Source of the DNA: Hyunsoonleella pacifica
Lineage (GTDB): Bacteria > Bacteroidota > Bacteroidia > Flavobacteriales > Flavobacteriaceae
Length of the DNA stretch: 64,000 bases
NCBI RefSeq assembly: GCF_004310335.1
Contig: NZ_SIRS01000004.1
Location: 186,001 to 250,000 of the forward strand
Reading direction: 5' to 3'
The notes below the pieces were generated by a model that was not told the origin of the DNA, searched no databases, and was given only the letters and a program-made list of their open reading frames with translations. Positions 1-9,535 of the stretch are shown here, in pieces. A program made the position numbers and the translations under genes. Within the stretch, counting starts at the first letter, position 1, and the number at the start of each line of letters is the position of its first letter.

Positions 1-130
1 CAGTGCTATCATTGAATATTTAACTGACAGCAGTAAACCTTGGGGACTTGTTGTAGTAAGTAGTAGCAGTGCATGGATTAATAAATGTACTGAGATTATT
101 ACCCTAGAAAAAGGTTCTATTAAAATTTAA
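1..130 (+). CDS. ABC transporter ATPase, C-terminal fragment (type I secretion)
   Basis: The window opens inside a reading frame (first full codon at base 2) that runs 42 codons to a TAA at 128-130. The residues include VVVSSSSAWINKCTEIITLE, which resembles the H-loop/last-strand end of an ABC ATPase nucleotide-binding domain. It ends 12 bp before an HlyD-type adaptor gene, which is followed by a TolC gene, so it is most likely the ABC exporter of a type I secretion system. Domains upstream of the window edge cannot be seen, including whether a C39 peptidase domain is present. Confidence 0.7.
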   Translation, partial: SAIIEYLTDSSKPWGLVVVSSSSAWINKCTEIITLEKGSIKI

Positions 131-142
131 AAACGAATAGTT

Positions 143-1501
143 ATGCTTAATATTTCACATAACCAACTAAACAAAAAAATAGACCTATCTAAATTTAAGT
201 CTGGGGAGGATATAATGAACAAAGAATACTACAAGTATTTTAATAGGTTTTTATTAGGAGCTGCCATACTTATGTTTATCGTGTTGTTTTTACCTTGGAC
301 GCAGAACATTTCTGGTAAAGGTTTGGTTACCACGCTGAAACCAAATCAGCGTCCGCAAACCATTCAATCTCAAATACCTGGACGTATAGAAGATTGGTAT
401 GTACAAGAGGGCGATACTGTAAAAGCGGGAGATACCATTCTAAGAATTTCTGAAATTAAGAGTGAGTATTTTGATGACCGATTGGTGGAACGTACCAACG
501 ACCAGATTGTAGCAAAATCATCTTCTGTTAATGCTTATGGCGGAAAGGTAGAAGCTTTAAACAGACAAATTTCTGCCTTGCAAAGCGAGCGTTCTTTAAA
601 ACTAGAGCAAACCAGAAACAAACTGCTGCAATCGCAACTTAAGGTAAAAAGCGATAGTATTGATTTAGAAGCAGCAAAAACCAATTTAAAAATTGCCGAA
701 ACGCAGTATAATCGTATTGCTACACTACAAGAAGAGGGGTTAAAGGCTGTAAAAGATGTTGAAGAAAAACGTTTAAAATTACAGGAAACCCAAGCAAAAT
801 TTATATCACAACAAAACAAGTATTTGGCAAGCCAAAACGAAGTGATAAATGCAGAATTAGAACTTTCCAGAACCAAAGCCTCGTTTGCAGATAAAATATC
901 TAAGGCACAGAGTGATATGTTTACGGCACAATCCAGTCAGTTTGATACCAGAGCACAGGTTACGAAACTAGAAAATGCTAAAACTAATTACGAACGTAGA
1001 AATAGTTTGTTATATGTAACAGCTCCTGTAAACGGCATCATCAATAAAGCCCTAAGAGGTGGTTTAGGCGTTACATTTAAAGAAGGAGAAGAATTAGTAG
1101 GCATTATGCCATTGCAATACGATTTAGCAGTTGAAACATTTGTTCGCCCTATAGATTTACCGTTAATACATATTGGAGAACATGTACGTGTACAATTTGA
1201 TGGTTGGCCTGCCATAGTTTTTAGTGGATGGCCCAATGTATCTTATGGTACTTATGGTGCAAAAGTTGTAGCTATAGAAAATTTTATAAGCGATAATGGT
1301 AAATATAGAATACTACTAGCACCAGATGAGTCAGACCATGAGTGGCCAACTGCTATTCGTGTAGGCTCTGGAGCGCAAACTATTGCCTTACTAGAAGATG
1401 TCCCAATTTGGTTTGAGCTATGGCGACAAATTAACAGTTTCCCTCCTAACTATTACCAACCTGAAGGAAACAAAACAGCCTCAAAAAAAGATAAAAAATG
1501 A
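143..1501 (+). CDS. HlyD-family periplasmic adaptor (membrane fusion protein)
   Basis: This 452-residue protein links an inner-membrane exporter to an outer-membrane channel. A cytosolic N-terminus of about 35 residues precedes one membrane helix (about 36-52). A biotinyl-lipoyl half-motif follows (about 78-104, with VQEGDTVKAGDTIL), then a long coiled coil (about 115-290). The second lipoyl half (LYVTAPVNGIINKA, about 293-306) and a C-terminal beta-barrel region complete the usual HlyD layout. The first ATG (143) is preferred over the internal one at 215 because the preceding residues look like the short cytosolic leader common in flavobacterial HlyD proteins. The 3' end overlaps the TolC gene by four bases (ATGA), which indicates translational coupling. 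Confidence 0.9.
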   Translation: MLNISHNQLNKKIDLSKFKSGEDIMNKEYYKYFNRFLLGAAILMFIVLFLPWTQNISGKGLVTTLKPNQRPQTIQSQIPGRIEDWYVQEGDTVKAGDTILRISEIKSEYFDDRLVERTNDQIVAKSSSVNAYGGKVEALNRQISALQSERSLKLEQTRNKLLQSQLKVKSDSIDLEAAKTNLKIAETQYNRIATLQEEGLKAVKDVEEKRLKLQETQAKFISQQNKYLASQNEVINAELELSRTKASFADKISKAQSDMFTAQSSQFDTRAQVTKLENAKTNYERRNSLLYVTAPVNGIINKALRGGLGVTFKEGEELVGIMPLQYDLAVETFVRPIDLPLIHIGEHVRVQFDGWPAIVFSGWPNVSYGTYGAKVVAIENFISDNGKYRILLAPDESDHEWPTAIRVGSGAQTIALLEDVPIWFELWRQINSFPPNYYQPEGNKTASKKDKK

Positions 1502-2901
1502 GAATAACCATAGTAAGTATACTAATTTTCTTTAGTGGTTTAGCCTCAGCCCAAGATTCTACTTCGGTAATTTCCTTAGCTGAATATTTAGGGTATGTTA
1601 AATCGTTTCACCCTATTGTAAAACAAGCTAATTTGGTCATAAACGAAAGTGAAGCCAAATTAATGAAGGCTCGTGGTGCATTCGATCCTAAGCTTGAAGT
1701 GGATTACGACAGAAAGAAATTTAAAAATACGGAGTATTTTGATAAGCTAAATGCTACTTTTAAAATCCCAACATGGTTTGGCATTGAGTTTAAAGGCAAC
1801 TTTGAAGAAAACACTGGGGAATTCCTTAATCGAGAAGCCGACGTTCCGCTGGATGGCTTATACAGCGCGGGGGTTTCTATACCAGTAGCTCGTGGCTTAC
1901 TTACCAACAAACGTATGGCTATGTTAAGGCAATCGCGTTTGTATATAAAACAAGCACAGGCAGATAGGCAAATACTTGTTAATAATATTATATACGAAGC
2001 TACTGTAACCTATTTTAACTGGCTACGACGCTATAATGAAAAACGTGTTTATGAGGATTTTTTAGAAAATGCCGAAATACGCTTCAATGGCATAAAAAAG
2101 AGTCATGAAGTTGGAGATATGCCTGCTATTGATACTTTAGAAGCTAGAATTGCACTTAATAATAGAAAATTAAATTTAGAGAAATCTAGAATAAAATTTA
2201 TTAAAGCCTCATTAGAGCTATCTAATTTTATATGGTTGGATAACAATACTCCTGTTGAACTGGAGACTGGTGTTGTTCCTGATGTAGATACGTTTTTATC
2301 TGTTGATGAGACCTTGAACACTTCTGGCCTTGATGTTGAAAGTTTTGATATTGAAAACCATCCAAAACTACAATCCCTAGATTATAAAATTAAGAGTTTA
2401 AATATTGAAAAACGTTTAAAGGCAAACAATCTATTACCTCAAATAGATTTACAGTATAACTTTTTATCAGAAACACCAGAAGTAGCCAGATCGTTTAGTA
2501 CCTCAGCTTATAAAAGTGGATTAAACATCAATTTTCCGTTATTTTTAAGGAAAGAACGTGGCGATTTAAGGTTAGCTAAATTGAAGTTGCAAGATACTAG
2601 ATTTGAAGTACAAGATACTAGAGTTAGCCTTAGAAATAAGATTGATGCCATTGATCAAGAATTAGATTCTTATCTCATACAGAGTGATTTTACTGAGGTT
2701 ATTGTTAGTGACTATGCCACCATGCTCTCTGCTGAAGAACGTAAGTTTTTCTTAGGAGAAAGCTCATTATTCTTGGTAAACTCGCGAGAATCTAAACTTA
2801 TTGATGCAAAGTTAAAAGCAATTGAAATTGAAAATGATTTCTTAAAAACCAAAGCGAACTTATTTAATGTACTAGCGATACCTGAAGGGCCAGCGAATTA
2901 A
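1498..2901 (+). CDS. TolC-family outer membrane efflux/secretion channel
   Basis: This 467-residue protein has a signal peptide (cleavage near ...GLASAQDS, about residue 19). Two repeats rich in long amphipathic helices follow, as expected for the alpha-barrel of TolC-type outer membrane factors. The start codon lies in the ATGA overlap with the hlyD-type gene, so ATPase, adaptor and channel form one operon for one-step export. The substrate is not visible: no RTX or GG-leader protein lies within this window, and it may be encoded upstream. Confidence 0.88.
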   Translation: MRITIVSILIFFSGLASAQDSTSVISLAEYLGYVKSFHPIVKQANLVINESEAKLMKARGAFDPKLEVDYDRKKFKNTEYFDKLNATFKIPTWFGIEFKGNFEENTGEFLNREADVPLDGLYSAGVSIPVARGLLTNKRMAMLRQSRLYIKQAQADRQILVNNIIYEATVTYFNWLRRYNEKRVYEDFLENAEIRFNGIKKSHEVGDMPAIDTLEARIALNNRKLNLEKSRIKFIKASLELSNFIWLDNNTPVELETGVVPDVDTFLSVDETLNTSGLDVESFDIENHPKLQSLDYKIKSLNIEKRLKANNLLPQIDLQYNFLSETPEVARSFSTSAYKSGLNINFPLFLRKERGDLRLAKLKLQDTRFEVQDTRVSLRNKIDAIDQELDSYLIQSDFTEVIVSDYATMLSAEERKFFLGESSLFLVNSRESKLIDAKLKAIEIENDFLKTKANLFNVLAIPEGPAN

Positions 2902-3021
2902 ATTTTTAAACGAGGGTTGCCTCATCAAAGAGACTCCTAAGTTTATTTTTATGCCTATGTAATAATTCTAAAAACTAAACGACTCATACTTTTAATTAGT
3001 TAAAATTTAAGCTATTTTAAA

Positions 3022-3705
3022 ATGTTGAGCCGAAAAACTGCTTTATTAATCTTTTCTCGTTCTATCGAAGAAGAGCTTAGGCATAAACCCTTTTTAGCTC
3101 AAAAATCCCTTGTAAATTCATTATACAAACACACCACAGATATTGCTAAACAAAGTGGATTAGATGTAATTTTTTATGATGAATCTAAGCAATATGGAAT
3201 TAATTTTGGTTCCCGTTTTTCAAATGCACTAGAAAATATTTTTGATAATGGTTATCAGAATATTATAGCTATAGGAAATGATTGTCCTCAATTACAGGTT
3301 GAGCATATTTTACAAGCCCAAAAGTCCCTACTTAAAAATGAAACAATAATTGGAGGCACCTATGATGGTGGGTTCTATCTTCTAGGAATCTCCAAGGAGA
3401 ATTTTAATAAGGATACTTTTTTAACTTTTAGCTGGAATAAAAAAACCTTGTATAATGAAGTAATCGAGTCTATTTCCAGTAAGTCATTAAACTACAAAAC
3501 ACTTCAAAAATTAAGAGATATTGACTTTTATTCAGATTTAGAAAGTCTGTCACTTAATACTATCAGCAATAATATATTGCGCAGTTGCATTACATCAATT
3601 ACGCAAAAGAGAATAAAAATCGTTTTACCTAAAAAACTAAAAGATTCACTTCTCTCACAACAAGTTACTCTAAATAAGGGGTCTCCACGAGCATTTTCAC
3701 TTTAA
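3022..3705 (+). CDS. DUF2064 / TIGR04282 glycosyltransferase-like protein
   Basis: This 227-residue cytosolic protein has no signal or membrane segment. It carries the hallmark stretches of the DUF2064 family, a GT-A nucleotidyl/glycosyltransferase-like fold: an N-terminal KTALLIFSR, GNDCPQL near residues 86-91, and GGTYDGGFYLLGI near 111-123. In this family the D-C-P region corresponds to a nucleotide-sugar or metal-binding loop. The actual reaction is not established. It stands alone between the secretion operon and the TonB receptor gene, 120 bp and 103 bp from its neighbours. I am confident of the family and make no claim about its substrate. Confidence 0.8.
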   Translation: MLSRKTALLIFSRSIEEELRHKPFLAQKSLVNSLYKHTTDIAKQSGLDVIFYDESKQYGINFGSRFSNALENIFDNGYQNIIAIGNDCPQLQVEHILQAQKSLLKNETIIGGTYDGGFYLLGISKENFNKDTFLTFSWNKKTLYNEVIESISSKSLNYKTLQKLRDIDFYSDLESLSLNTISNNILRSCITSITQKRIKIVLPKKLKDSLLSQQVTLNKGSPRAFSL

Positions 3706-3808
3706 AACATAGAGCGCAACTTAAATCTTTACCCGTTCACTCTTTTCATTTTTTCCAAGTAATAAAATGTAAGATTACTGTCTTACAATCACACACCTTT
3801 TATCTAGA

Positions 3809-6800
3809 ATGAAATATATTCTAACTACACTATTTATAACACTATTTAGCACAATAATATTAGGGCAAGAAACAACAGGAAGCCTTCAAGGCAACTTAAA
3901 AGATAATCAAAACAGTCCTGTATCGTTTGCAAATATTCTGTTAACTGATACAGAAACTAATTTTACTTATGGGGCAATCTCTCAAGAAAACGGGTTTTAT
4001 AGACTTAATAATATTCCACCAGGAAATACTTATAAAATCACAATATCTTTTTTGGGCTATAAAACTATTGAAGAAAATAACCTTACCATAAACCTTGGTA
4101 GTGCTACGCTAAAAGATTTTGTATTACAAGAGGAAAGCACAGCATTACAAGAAGTGGTTATAACAGGAGCATCTACTCCAAAAAAGAATGGTAATGAAAC
4201 CCTATTAAGCAAAAAAAGTATTAAAGCTACACCAACTATTAATAGAAGCATTCAAGATCTTACTAAAAATTTACCAGAGAACAACCTCAATTCTTTTGGT
4301 GGAGCCAGTAACAGATTTAATAACTTAAATATAGATGGAATTGCCAACAACGATATTATTGGTTTTCAAGAACCCGCAAGTGGTGCTTCAGGGTCATCAG
4401 CAAACGGTACACCTGGAAGTCTTTCCAGAAGTCAGCCTATTGGTCTAGGAGCTGTAAAACAGGTAAGTATAAAACTATCTCCTTTTGATGTAAGTATTGG
4501 AAATTTTAATGGAGCAAGTATCAACTTAGTAACTAAAAATGGTACAAATGTTACTAAAACCGAAGTGTATAGTTATGGTAACAACCAAAATTTAATAGGT
4601 AGGTTTGCAGGTGGAGACGAACAAGATGTACAATCTTTCTATGATGTGCAATTTGGTGGTGGCATAGGTGGTGCCATAATAAAAGACAAGTTGTTTTATT
4701 ATGTGAATTTTGAACAGGCTTTATCGAACTTCCCAGTACTAAATGCACCTGGCAGCAGTACTTCTGATATTTCGTTAGATGATGTTACAGCTATTAGAGA
4801 TAGATTATTAAACGAGTATAGCTACGACCCCGGTGCTTTTCAAAGTGCAGACCTACAAACAGCCAGCACTAAATTATTTACACGATTAGACTATGACTTG
4901 TCTAGCATTCATAAATTAACATTACGAAACAACTATGTAAATAGCTTTGCTGACAATTTAGAATGGAACAGTGCTTTTTTCAATTTTGGCAATCAGGGAT
5001 ATCGACATAATAGCGTGGCCAATAGCTTGGCAGTAGAATTAAAATCAAACTTCAAACCAGGAAATACTAATAAGTTATCCATTGGGTATAATATTGTAAA
5101 GGAACACAGAGATTTTGATGGTCGTGTTTTTCCTCATATCCAAATAGCTACTTCATCTGCTAGTCGCATATTTGCGGGTACTTATCGAGAAGCGTCTGTG
5201 TATAACACAGATTTTTCAACTTTACAAATAGCAGACACCTATACATTTGATGTTGGTAACCATCACTTTACCGCAGGTATATTTGGGCAATTACACGATG
5301 TAGACTACGGATTCCTCTCTGCCTGGAATGGACGCTGGGAATATCGTTCTGTGGATGATTTTTTAAATGATAGTCCTGCTAGAATACGTGGAGTTTATAA
5401 TGTAAACAATAATGACTTTGGCTTTGTAAGTAACCAGCCCTCTGCTACTATTGGTGTTTTTGAAGGCGCTGTATTTTTTCAAGATGCCTTTCGTATAAGC
5501 GAAAAGCTAGAAATCACAACAGGACTAAGGATTGATGGACAATATTTAACACAACGCCTTCCTGTAAGTGATGAAGTACGTAATACTCCAGAGTTTTCAC
5601 AGTTTGACAATACGATTTCTAAAACACCACAGTTAAATCCAAGATTTGGATTCAATTACAAAATTGATGATGCTGGAAAATATACTCTAAGGGGAGGAAC
5701 CGGATTGTTTTCAGGTCGTATTCCTTATTTATGGTTTGCTTATGCAGAATATATTTCTGGTACTGATTATTTTAATATTGACTTAAGACCTGATGAAGCT
5801 GTTGCTCTTACCGAAAATTTGGAAGATCTTAGAAGTAGACAACCTAACTTAACTGAGATTAATCTGTTAGATCCTAATTTTAGTTTACCTAGAGACTGGA
5901 AAACTAATGTTGCTTTTAAAGCTAAATTACCTCATCGGTGGACGTTAGATATAGAAGGAACTTATACTAAAGTTGTAAACGGACTACTTTTTCAGTCCAT
6001 CAATAGACAAAATAATATAGGGAATTTTAGTGGTGCTGATAATCGCCCATACTTTCTAGAAACGGGTAATGCTATTAAAATTAACCCCAATTTTACTAAT
6101 GTTTTTTTATTGACAAATACTGATAAGGGCTTTAGGTATAACCTTACTCTTGGTTTAAGTAAACAAGCTGGCAATTATAGTGGATACTTGGGTTACACCT
6201 ATGGTATGAGCAAAGATATATCGAGTACAGTACGTAGTTCGCCAGCAGCTAATTTTGAATGGAACCAAGCACTGGTGGCTAATAACCCCTCTCTATCATT
6301 TTCAAATTTTGACCTAAGACATAAATTTGTAAGTAGCCATTCTTATAATTTTAACATTGGTAAAAGTGGAACTGGCTTTATCTCTTTCTTGTACAACGGT
6401 AGAGCAGGAAGTCCTTTTTCTTATGTATATCGAGGTGATGTTAACAGGGACGGTTCTTCTAGAAATGATATAATTTATGTCCCTAGAGATGTTTCTGAAA
6501 TTCATCTTATAGATATTACTGATGCATCTGGTAATGTTACTGTAACCGCTAATGAACAATGGCAGCGCTTAAATGCATTTATAGAAAGTGACCCTTACCT
6601 GAGAGAAAGAAGAGGACAAGTAGCTGAACGCAATGGAGCACGCACACCGTGGAATCATGAATTGGATATGAAACTAGAATATGGATTACAATTAAAGAAT
6701 GGTAATGCTATATCGCTCTCTTTTGACATGCTTAATGTTTTTAATTTTATTAATAAAGACTGGGGACGTTTGGTATTTGTACCTAATGTAGTAAACTCCA

Positions 6801-6943
6801 GTTTTAGTCTTTTAGATTTTAGGGGAATAGAGAATAATGAGCCTCAATTTCAATTTAACATTCCTGATGGTACAACTCCTTATGTAACTGATTTATTTAA
6901 CTCGCGCTGGCGTGCTCAATTAGGAGTAAAATACAGTTTTTAA
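3809..6943 (+). CDS. TonB-dependent receptor with carboxypeptidase-regulatory-like N-domain (Oar type)
   Basis: This 1044-residue outer-membrane receptor has a signal peptide ending near residue 20. A carboxypeptidase-regulatory-like beta-sandwich follows (about 22-108, with the pattern GAISQENGFYRLNNIPPG). Next come a plug domain (about 115-240) and a long TonB barrel that ends in the aromatic-terminated strand ...GVKYSF. It belongs to the Oar/SusC-like receptors used for TonB/ExbBD-driven uptake of large ligands. No SusD-like lipoprotein gene adjoins it, which argues against a standard polysaccharide-utilisation pair and in favour of a solo Oar-type receptor. The ligand cannot be inferred from the neighbours. 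Confidence 0.9.
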   Translation: MKYILTTLFITLFSTIILGQETTGSLQGNLKDNQNSPVSFANILLTDTETNFTYGAISQENGFYRLNNIPPGNTYKITISFLGYKTIEENNLTINLGSATLKDFVLQEESTALQEVVITGASTPKKNGNETLLSKKSIKATPTINRSIQDLTKNLPENNLNSFGGASNRFNNLNIDGIANNDIIGFQEPASGASGSSANGTPGSLSRSQPIGLGAVKQVSIKLSPFDVSIGNFNGASINLVTKNGTNVTKTEVYSYGNNQNLIGRFAGGDEQDVQSFYDVQFGGGIGGAIIKDKLFYYVNFEQALSNFPVLNAPGSSTSDISLDDVTAIRDRLLNEYSYDPGAFQSADLQTASTKLFTRLDYDLSSIHKLTLRNNYVNSFADNLEWNSAFFNFGNQGYRHNSVANSLAVELKSNFKPGNTNKLSIGYNIVKEHRDFDGRVFPHIQIATSSASRIFAGTYREASVYNTDFSTLQIADTYTFDVGNHHFTAGIFGQLHDVDYGFLSAWNGRWEYRSVDDFLNDSPARIRGVYNVNNNDFGFVSNQPSATIGVFEGAVFFQDAFRISEKLEITTGLRIDGQYLTQRLPVSDEVRNTPEFSQFDNTISKTPQLNPRFGFNYKIDDAGKYTLRGGTGLFSGRIPYLWFAYAEYISGTDYFNIDLRPDEAVALTENLEDLRSRQPNLTEINLLDPNFSLPRDWKTNVAFKAKLPHRWTLDIEGTYTKVVNGLLFQSINRQNNIGNFSGADNRPYFLETGNAIKINPNFTNVFLLTNTDKGFRYNLTLGLSKQAGNYSGYLGYTYGMSKDISSTVRSSPAANFEWNQALVANNPSLSFSNFDLRHKFVSSHSYNFNIGKSGTGFISFLYNGRAGSPFSYVYRGDVNRDGSSRNDIIYVPRDVSEIHLIDITDASGNVTVTANEQWQRLNAFIESDPYLRERRGQVAERNGARTPWNHELDMKLEYGLQLKNGNAISLSFDMLNVFNFINKDWGRLVFVPNVVNSSFSLLDFRGIENNEPQFQFNIPDGTTPYVTDLFNSRWRAQLGVKYSF

Positions 6944-7011
6944 TAAATTATTGAGCAAACACACCTAGTAAAATAACACAAAGTTGAGTATAAGAATATA
7001 AGCTTGCAAAC

Positions 7012-7108
7012 TAGCTGCGTTAGGGATAGTAGTGAAAAGCCCACAGCGACGAAGGAGCGAGGACTTGCAGCGGATAGCCCGACCGCGCCTTAGCGTGGTA
7101 AAGCCCAA
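7012..7108 (+). repeat. Dispersed intergenic repeat, copy A
   Basis: This GC-richer stretch in an AT-rich intergenic gap contains GCGTTAGGGATAGTAGTG, GCCCACAGCGACGAAGGAGC, GAGGACTTGCAGCGGATAGC and CCCGACC. The same blocks in the same order, on the opposite strand, occur at 33450-33541, and a shortened version occurs at 60517-60600. It lies between the convergent 3' ends of the TonB receptor and usp genes. It has no coding potential and no transposase. It looks like a non-autonomous, REP-like genomic repeat. Confidence 0.75.
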
Positions 7109-7149
7109 AATAACTTTATTACAATTATTTTTGTATCTAGTTTTACTTT

Positions 7150-7983
7150 TTAAATCTTAAACGTCATAACAGGAAGTGTTGCATGATTTGCTACATCTTC
7201 TCCAATACTGCCCTCAAAGAAATGTGCTAAACCTTTTCTTCCATGAGTAGGAATAGCAATAAGATCTGCTCCTATTTTGTTTGCACAGTTTAGTAAACCG
7301 TCTTCTACTGTGTAATCTGCAACATAGCAAACATCTTCCATCTTGTCCAGATGTCTATCTGCTTTAGTAAAAAAGTTTACAACGCTACGTTCTATTTCTA
7401 GAGAACTTTTAAATCGATTATTAGGTAAATTAACATGTACTAAATACATTTTTGCACCAATTTTTTCGAAGATCTGCTTGGCTTTAAGGTAGGACGTAAT
7501 ACCTTCTTCTGAAAAATCGCAAGCAAAAGCTACTACATCAAAATGAATATTTGGTAATTCTTTTTTTACTACCAGCACAGGAATTTCTGCATGTCGTACC
7601 ACGCGCTCTGTGTTAGAACCAACAAAATACTCCTTAAGTCCAGATGTACCATGAGACCCCATTATAATTAAATCTGCATTGGTTTTAACAGCTACATCAT
7701 TTACTTCGCTAAAAATTTTAAAGTGCTTTACCAAAGGGATTACCTTTACATCTTGCAAAAAATCCTTTTTTAAAAATGCTTTAAACTTCTTTTCTGCTAG
7801 TTTTAAAAAGAATGCTGTTTTTTCATGTTGCAAACCATCTGAAGACGAAAGCATGATATCAGACATCTCTAACATGTGTAGTGCTACTACTTCTGCTTTA
7901 TATTCTCTAGCTAATTTTGCTGCTGTTTTAAGAGCATATTCTGAGTGATTTGAAAAATCTATGGGTACAATAATTTTTTTCAT
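7150..7983 (-). CDS. Universal stress protein, tandem UspA domains
   Basis: This 277-residue cytosolic protein has two Usp domains (about 1-140 and 148-277). Both carry the ATP-binding G-x2-G-x9-G-S pattern: GSHGTSGLKEYFVGSN in the first and THGRKGLAHFFEGS in the second. Tandem Usp proteins bind ATP and commonly accumulate under oxygen limitation or stasis. The gene starts 62 bp after the hemN stop on the same strand, with no terminator seen between them. It is probably cotranscribed with hemN under the palindromic site at 9456-9473, which fits an anaerobic or microaerobic role. Confidence 0.9.
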   Translation of the reverse strand: MKKIIVPIDFSNHSEYALKTAAKLAREYKAEVVALHMLEMSDIMLSSSDGLQHEKTAFFLKLAEKKFKAFLKKDFLQDVKVIPLVKHFKIFSEVNDVAVKTNADLIIMGSHGTSGLKEYFVGSNTERVVRHAEIPVLVVKKELPNIHFDVVAFACDFSEEGITSYLKAKQIFEKIGAKMYLVHVNLPNNRFKSSLEIERSVVNFFTKADRHLDKMEDVCYVADYTVEDGLLNCANKIGADLIAIPTHGRKGLAHFFEGSIGEDVANHATLPVMTFKI

Positions 7984-8045
7984 CTTGTTAATTTTTTAAG
8001 TAGTTAATACTTATAAGAGCATAATGGTAAACTTGGAGCTTGCAG

Positions 8046-9410
8046 TTATACCGTCATTGAAAATAACTGTGCATTTGGTTGTTTTCTTTTCAAGAACACA
8101 TCAAAAGCCATACAAACATTACGTACAAAAGGTTTGCCTTTTGCTGTAACTATTACGCTATTGGCATGAATTGCAATCAAACCGTCTCTTTCCATTTCTT
8201 TAAGCTGAATCAAGGCATCTGGCAGTTGCTTAAAATAGAGACTATTCTTGCTCCAAGATGTTTTAAAACGACACATCAAATTTAAAATGTGTTGCCTTAT
8301 AATTAAATCTTCTGCGTTTAATATATGTCCTCTAAATACCGGTAAATTATTGGTTTTTAATATCTCATAATAAGATTTAATGTCTTTTATATTTTGAGCA
8401 AAACCATACCAAGCATCACTAATGGACGATACGCCTAACCCAATCATAGTCTGTGTTTTAGAAGCGGTATAGCCCATAAAATTCCTGTGCAACTTTCCAC
8501 TCTCCATAGATTGATACAAAACATCTGTTTTAAGAGCAAAATGGTCCATCCCAATTTCTTCATAACCTACTTCTGCTAATAGTTGTTTACCCATTTCGTA
8601 CTGTGCTCTTTTAAGGCTTGCACTTGGTAAATCCTTATCTTGAAACCCACGCTGTCCGTTACCTTTAATCCAAGGCACATGCGCATAACTATAAAATGCT
8701 AAACGATCTGGCAGTAATGCTTTAGTTTTCAATATGGTTTCTTTTACATGTGCTAATGTCTGAAATGGGAGTCCAAAAATAATATCATGACCGACTGAAG
8801 TATAACCAATTTCCCTAGCTATTTCTGTTGCTTTTTTTACATTTTTATATGGCTGGATACGATGAATAGCTTTTTGTACAGTTTCATTATAGTCCTGAAC
8901 TCCAAAACTAACACGCCTAAAACCGACATCATACAAAGCTTGTAAATGTTCCCGAGTTGTATTATTAGGATGTCCTTCAAAACTAAACTCGTAACCTAAA
9001 GCCAGTTGCGAAGTGTTTAGTATTTCAGAAATTAAGTACTTTAAATTTTCGGGGCTAAAAAAGGTTGGGGTACCTCCACCAAGATGTAGCTCTTTCAGTA
9101 AAGGCTTCTCATCAAATAATTCCAAATATAAATACCACTCTTTTATTACTGCTTTTATATATGATAATTCTACAGCATGCTGTTTTGTAATACGCTTATT
9201 ACAACCACAAAATGTGCATAAACTTTCGCAAAACGGCAAGTGAATGTATATGCTTATACCCTCTTTAGCATTACTTTCCTTTAACGAACACCTCAAGGAA
9301 GCTTTCCACTTTTGAGTAGAAAATGTTGAGTCGTCCCAATAAGGCACAGTTGGGTAACTTGTATAACGAGGACCTACTATGTTATACTTATTTACTAATG
9401 ATGTTGACAT
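8046..9410 (-). CDS. hemN: Oxygen-independent coproporphyrinogen III oxidase
   Basis: This 454-residue radical-SAM enzyme decarboxylates coproporphyrinogen III to protoporphyrinogen IX without oxygen, in heme synthesis. Cys61, Cys65 and Cys68 form the CxxxCxxC cluster motif (HLPFCESLCTFCGCNKR). Cys70 follows, as in E. coli HemN. LGGGTPTFF is the usual SAM-binding stretch, and the length matches the true HemN family rather than the shorter HemW. The first gene of a probable hemN-usp operon, it has a consensus TAATTTTG promoter box and an FNR/CRP-like palindrome directly upstream, as expected for an enzyme needed when oxygen is scarce. Confidence 0.95.
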   Translation of the reverse strand: MSTSLVNKYNIVGPRYTSYPTVPYWDDSTFSTQKWKASLRCSLKESNAKEGISIYIHLPFCESLCTFCGCNKRITKQHAVELSYIKAVIKEWYLYLELFDEKPLLKELHLGGGTPTFFSPENLKYLISEILNTSQLALGYEFSFEGHPNNTTREHLQALYDVGFRRVSFGVQDYNETVQKAIHRIQPYKNVKKATEIAREIGYTSVGHDIIFGLPFQTLAHVKETILKTKALLPDRLAFYSYAHVPWIKGNGQRGFQDKDLPSASLKRAQYEMGKQLLAEVGYEEIGMDHFALKTDVLYQSMESGKLHRNFMGYTASKTQTMIGLGVSSISDAWYGFAQNIKDIKSYYEILKTNNLPVFRGHILNAEDLIIRQHILNLMCRFKTSWSKNSLYFKQLPDALIQLKEMERDGLIAIHANSVIVTAKGKPFVRNVCMAFDVFLKRKQPNAQLFSMTV

Positions 9411-9427
9411 ACCTGATAATTATACAT

Positions 9428-9435
9428 CAAAATTA
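9428..9435 (-). promoter_or_regulatory. Bacteroidota -7 promoter box for hemN
   Basis: Read on the minus strand this is TAATTTTG, a perfect match to the Bacteroidota TAnnTTTG element. The start site would fall near 9424, leaving a leader of about 14 nt before the hemN ATG. No TTG-type -33 box lies at the usual distance, as often seen at activator-dependent promoters. Confidence 0.6.
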
Positions 9436-9455
9436 GAAGATTGAAAAGTGAAAAA

Positions 9456-9473
9456 ATATGACATAAGTCATAT
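9456..9473. promoter_or_regulatory. FNR/CRP-type palindrome upstream of hemN
   Basis: Arms ATATGAC and GTCATAT are separated by four bases (ATAA), giving an 18-bp inverted repeat of the TGAC-N4-GTCA type bound by CRP/FNR-superfamily dimers. Its centre (9464.5) lies about 40 bp upstream of the inferred hemN start site, the classic class II activator position. It also lies about 53 bp upstream of the inferred start of the divergent YceI gene, so it could act on both. Confidence 0.6.
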
Positions 9474-9480
9474 CATAATG

Positions 9481-9511
9481 TTGCAATTCAAGTAATATTG
9501 GCTTAACTTTA
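9481..9511 (+). promoter_or_regulatory. Probable promoter of the YceI/SOD-like lipoprotein pair
   Basis: TTG at 9481 is followed 20 bases later by TAACTTTA (9504-9511), one mismatch from TAnnTTTG and with the spacing typical of Bacteroidota promoters. The YceI ATG follows 24 bp further on. Confidence 0.4.
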
Positions 9512-9535
9512 TGGTTATCTAAAAAATCACTGAAA

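Noticed and set aside
2902-3021. Terminator after the TolC gene
   Set aside because: Only a short GAGG/CCTC stem is possible and no T run follows directly; not convincing.
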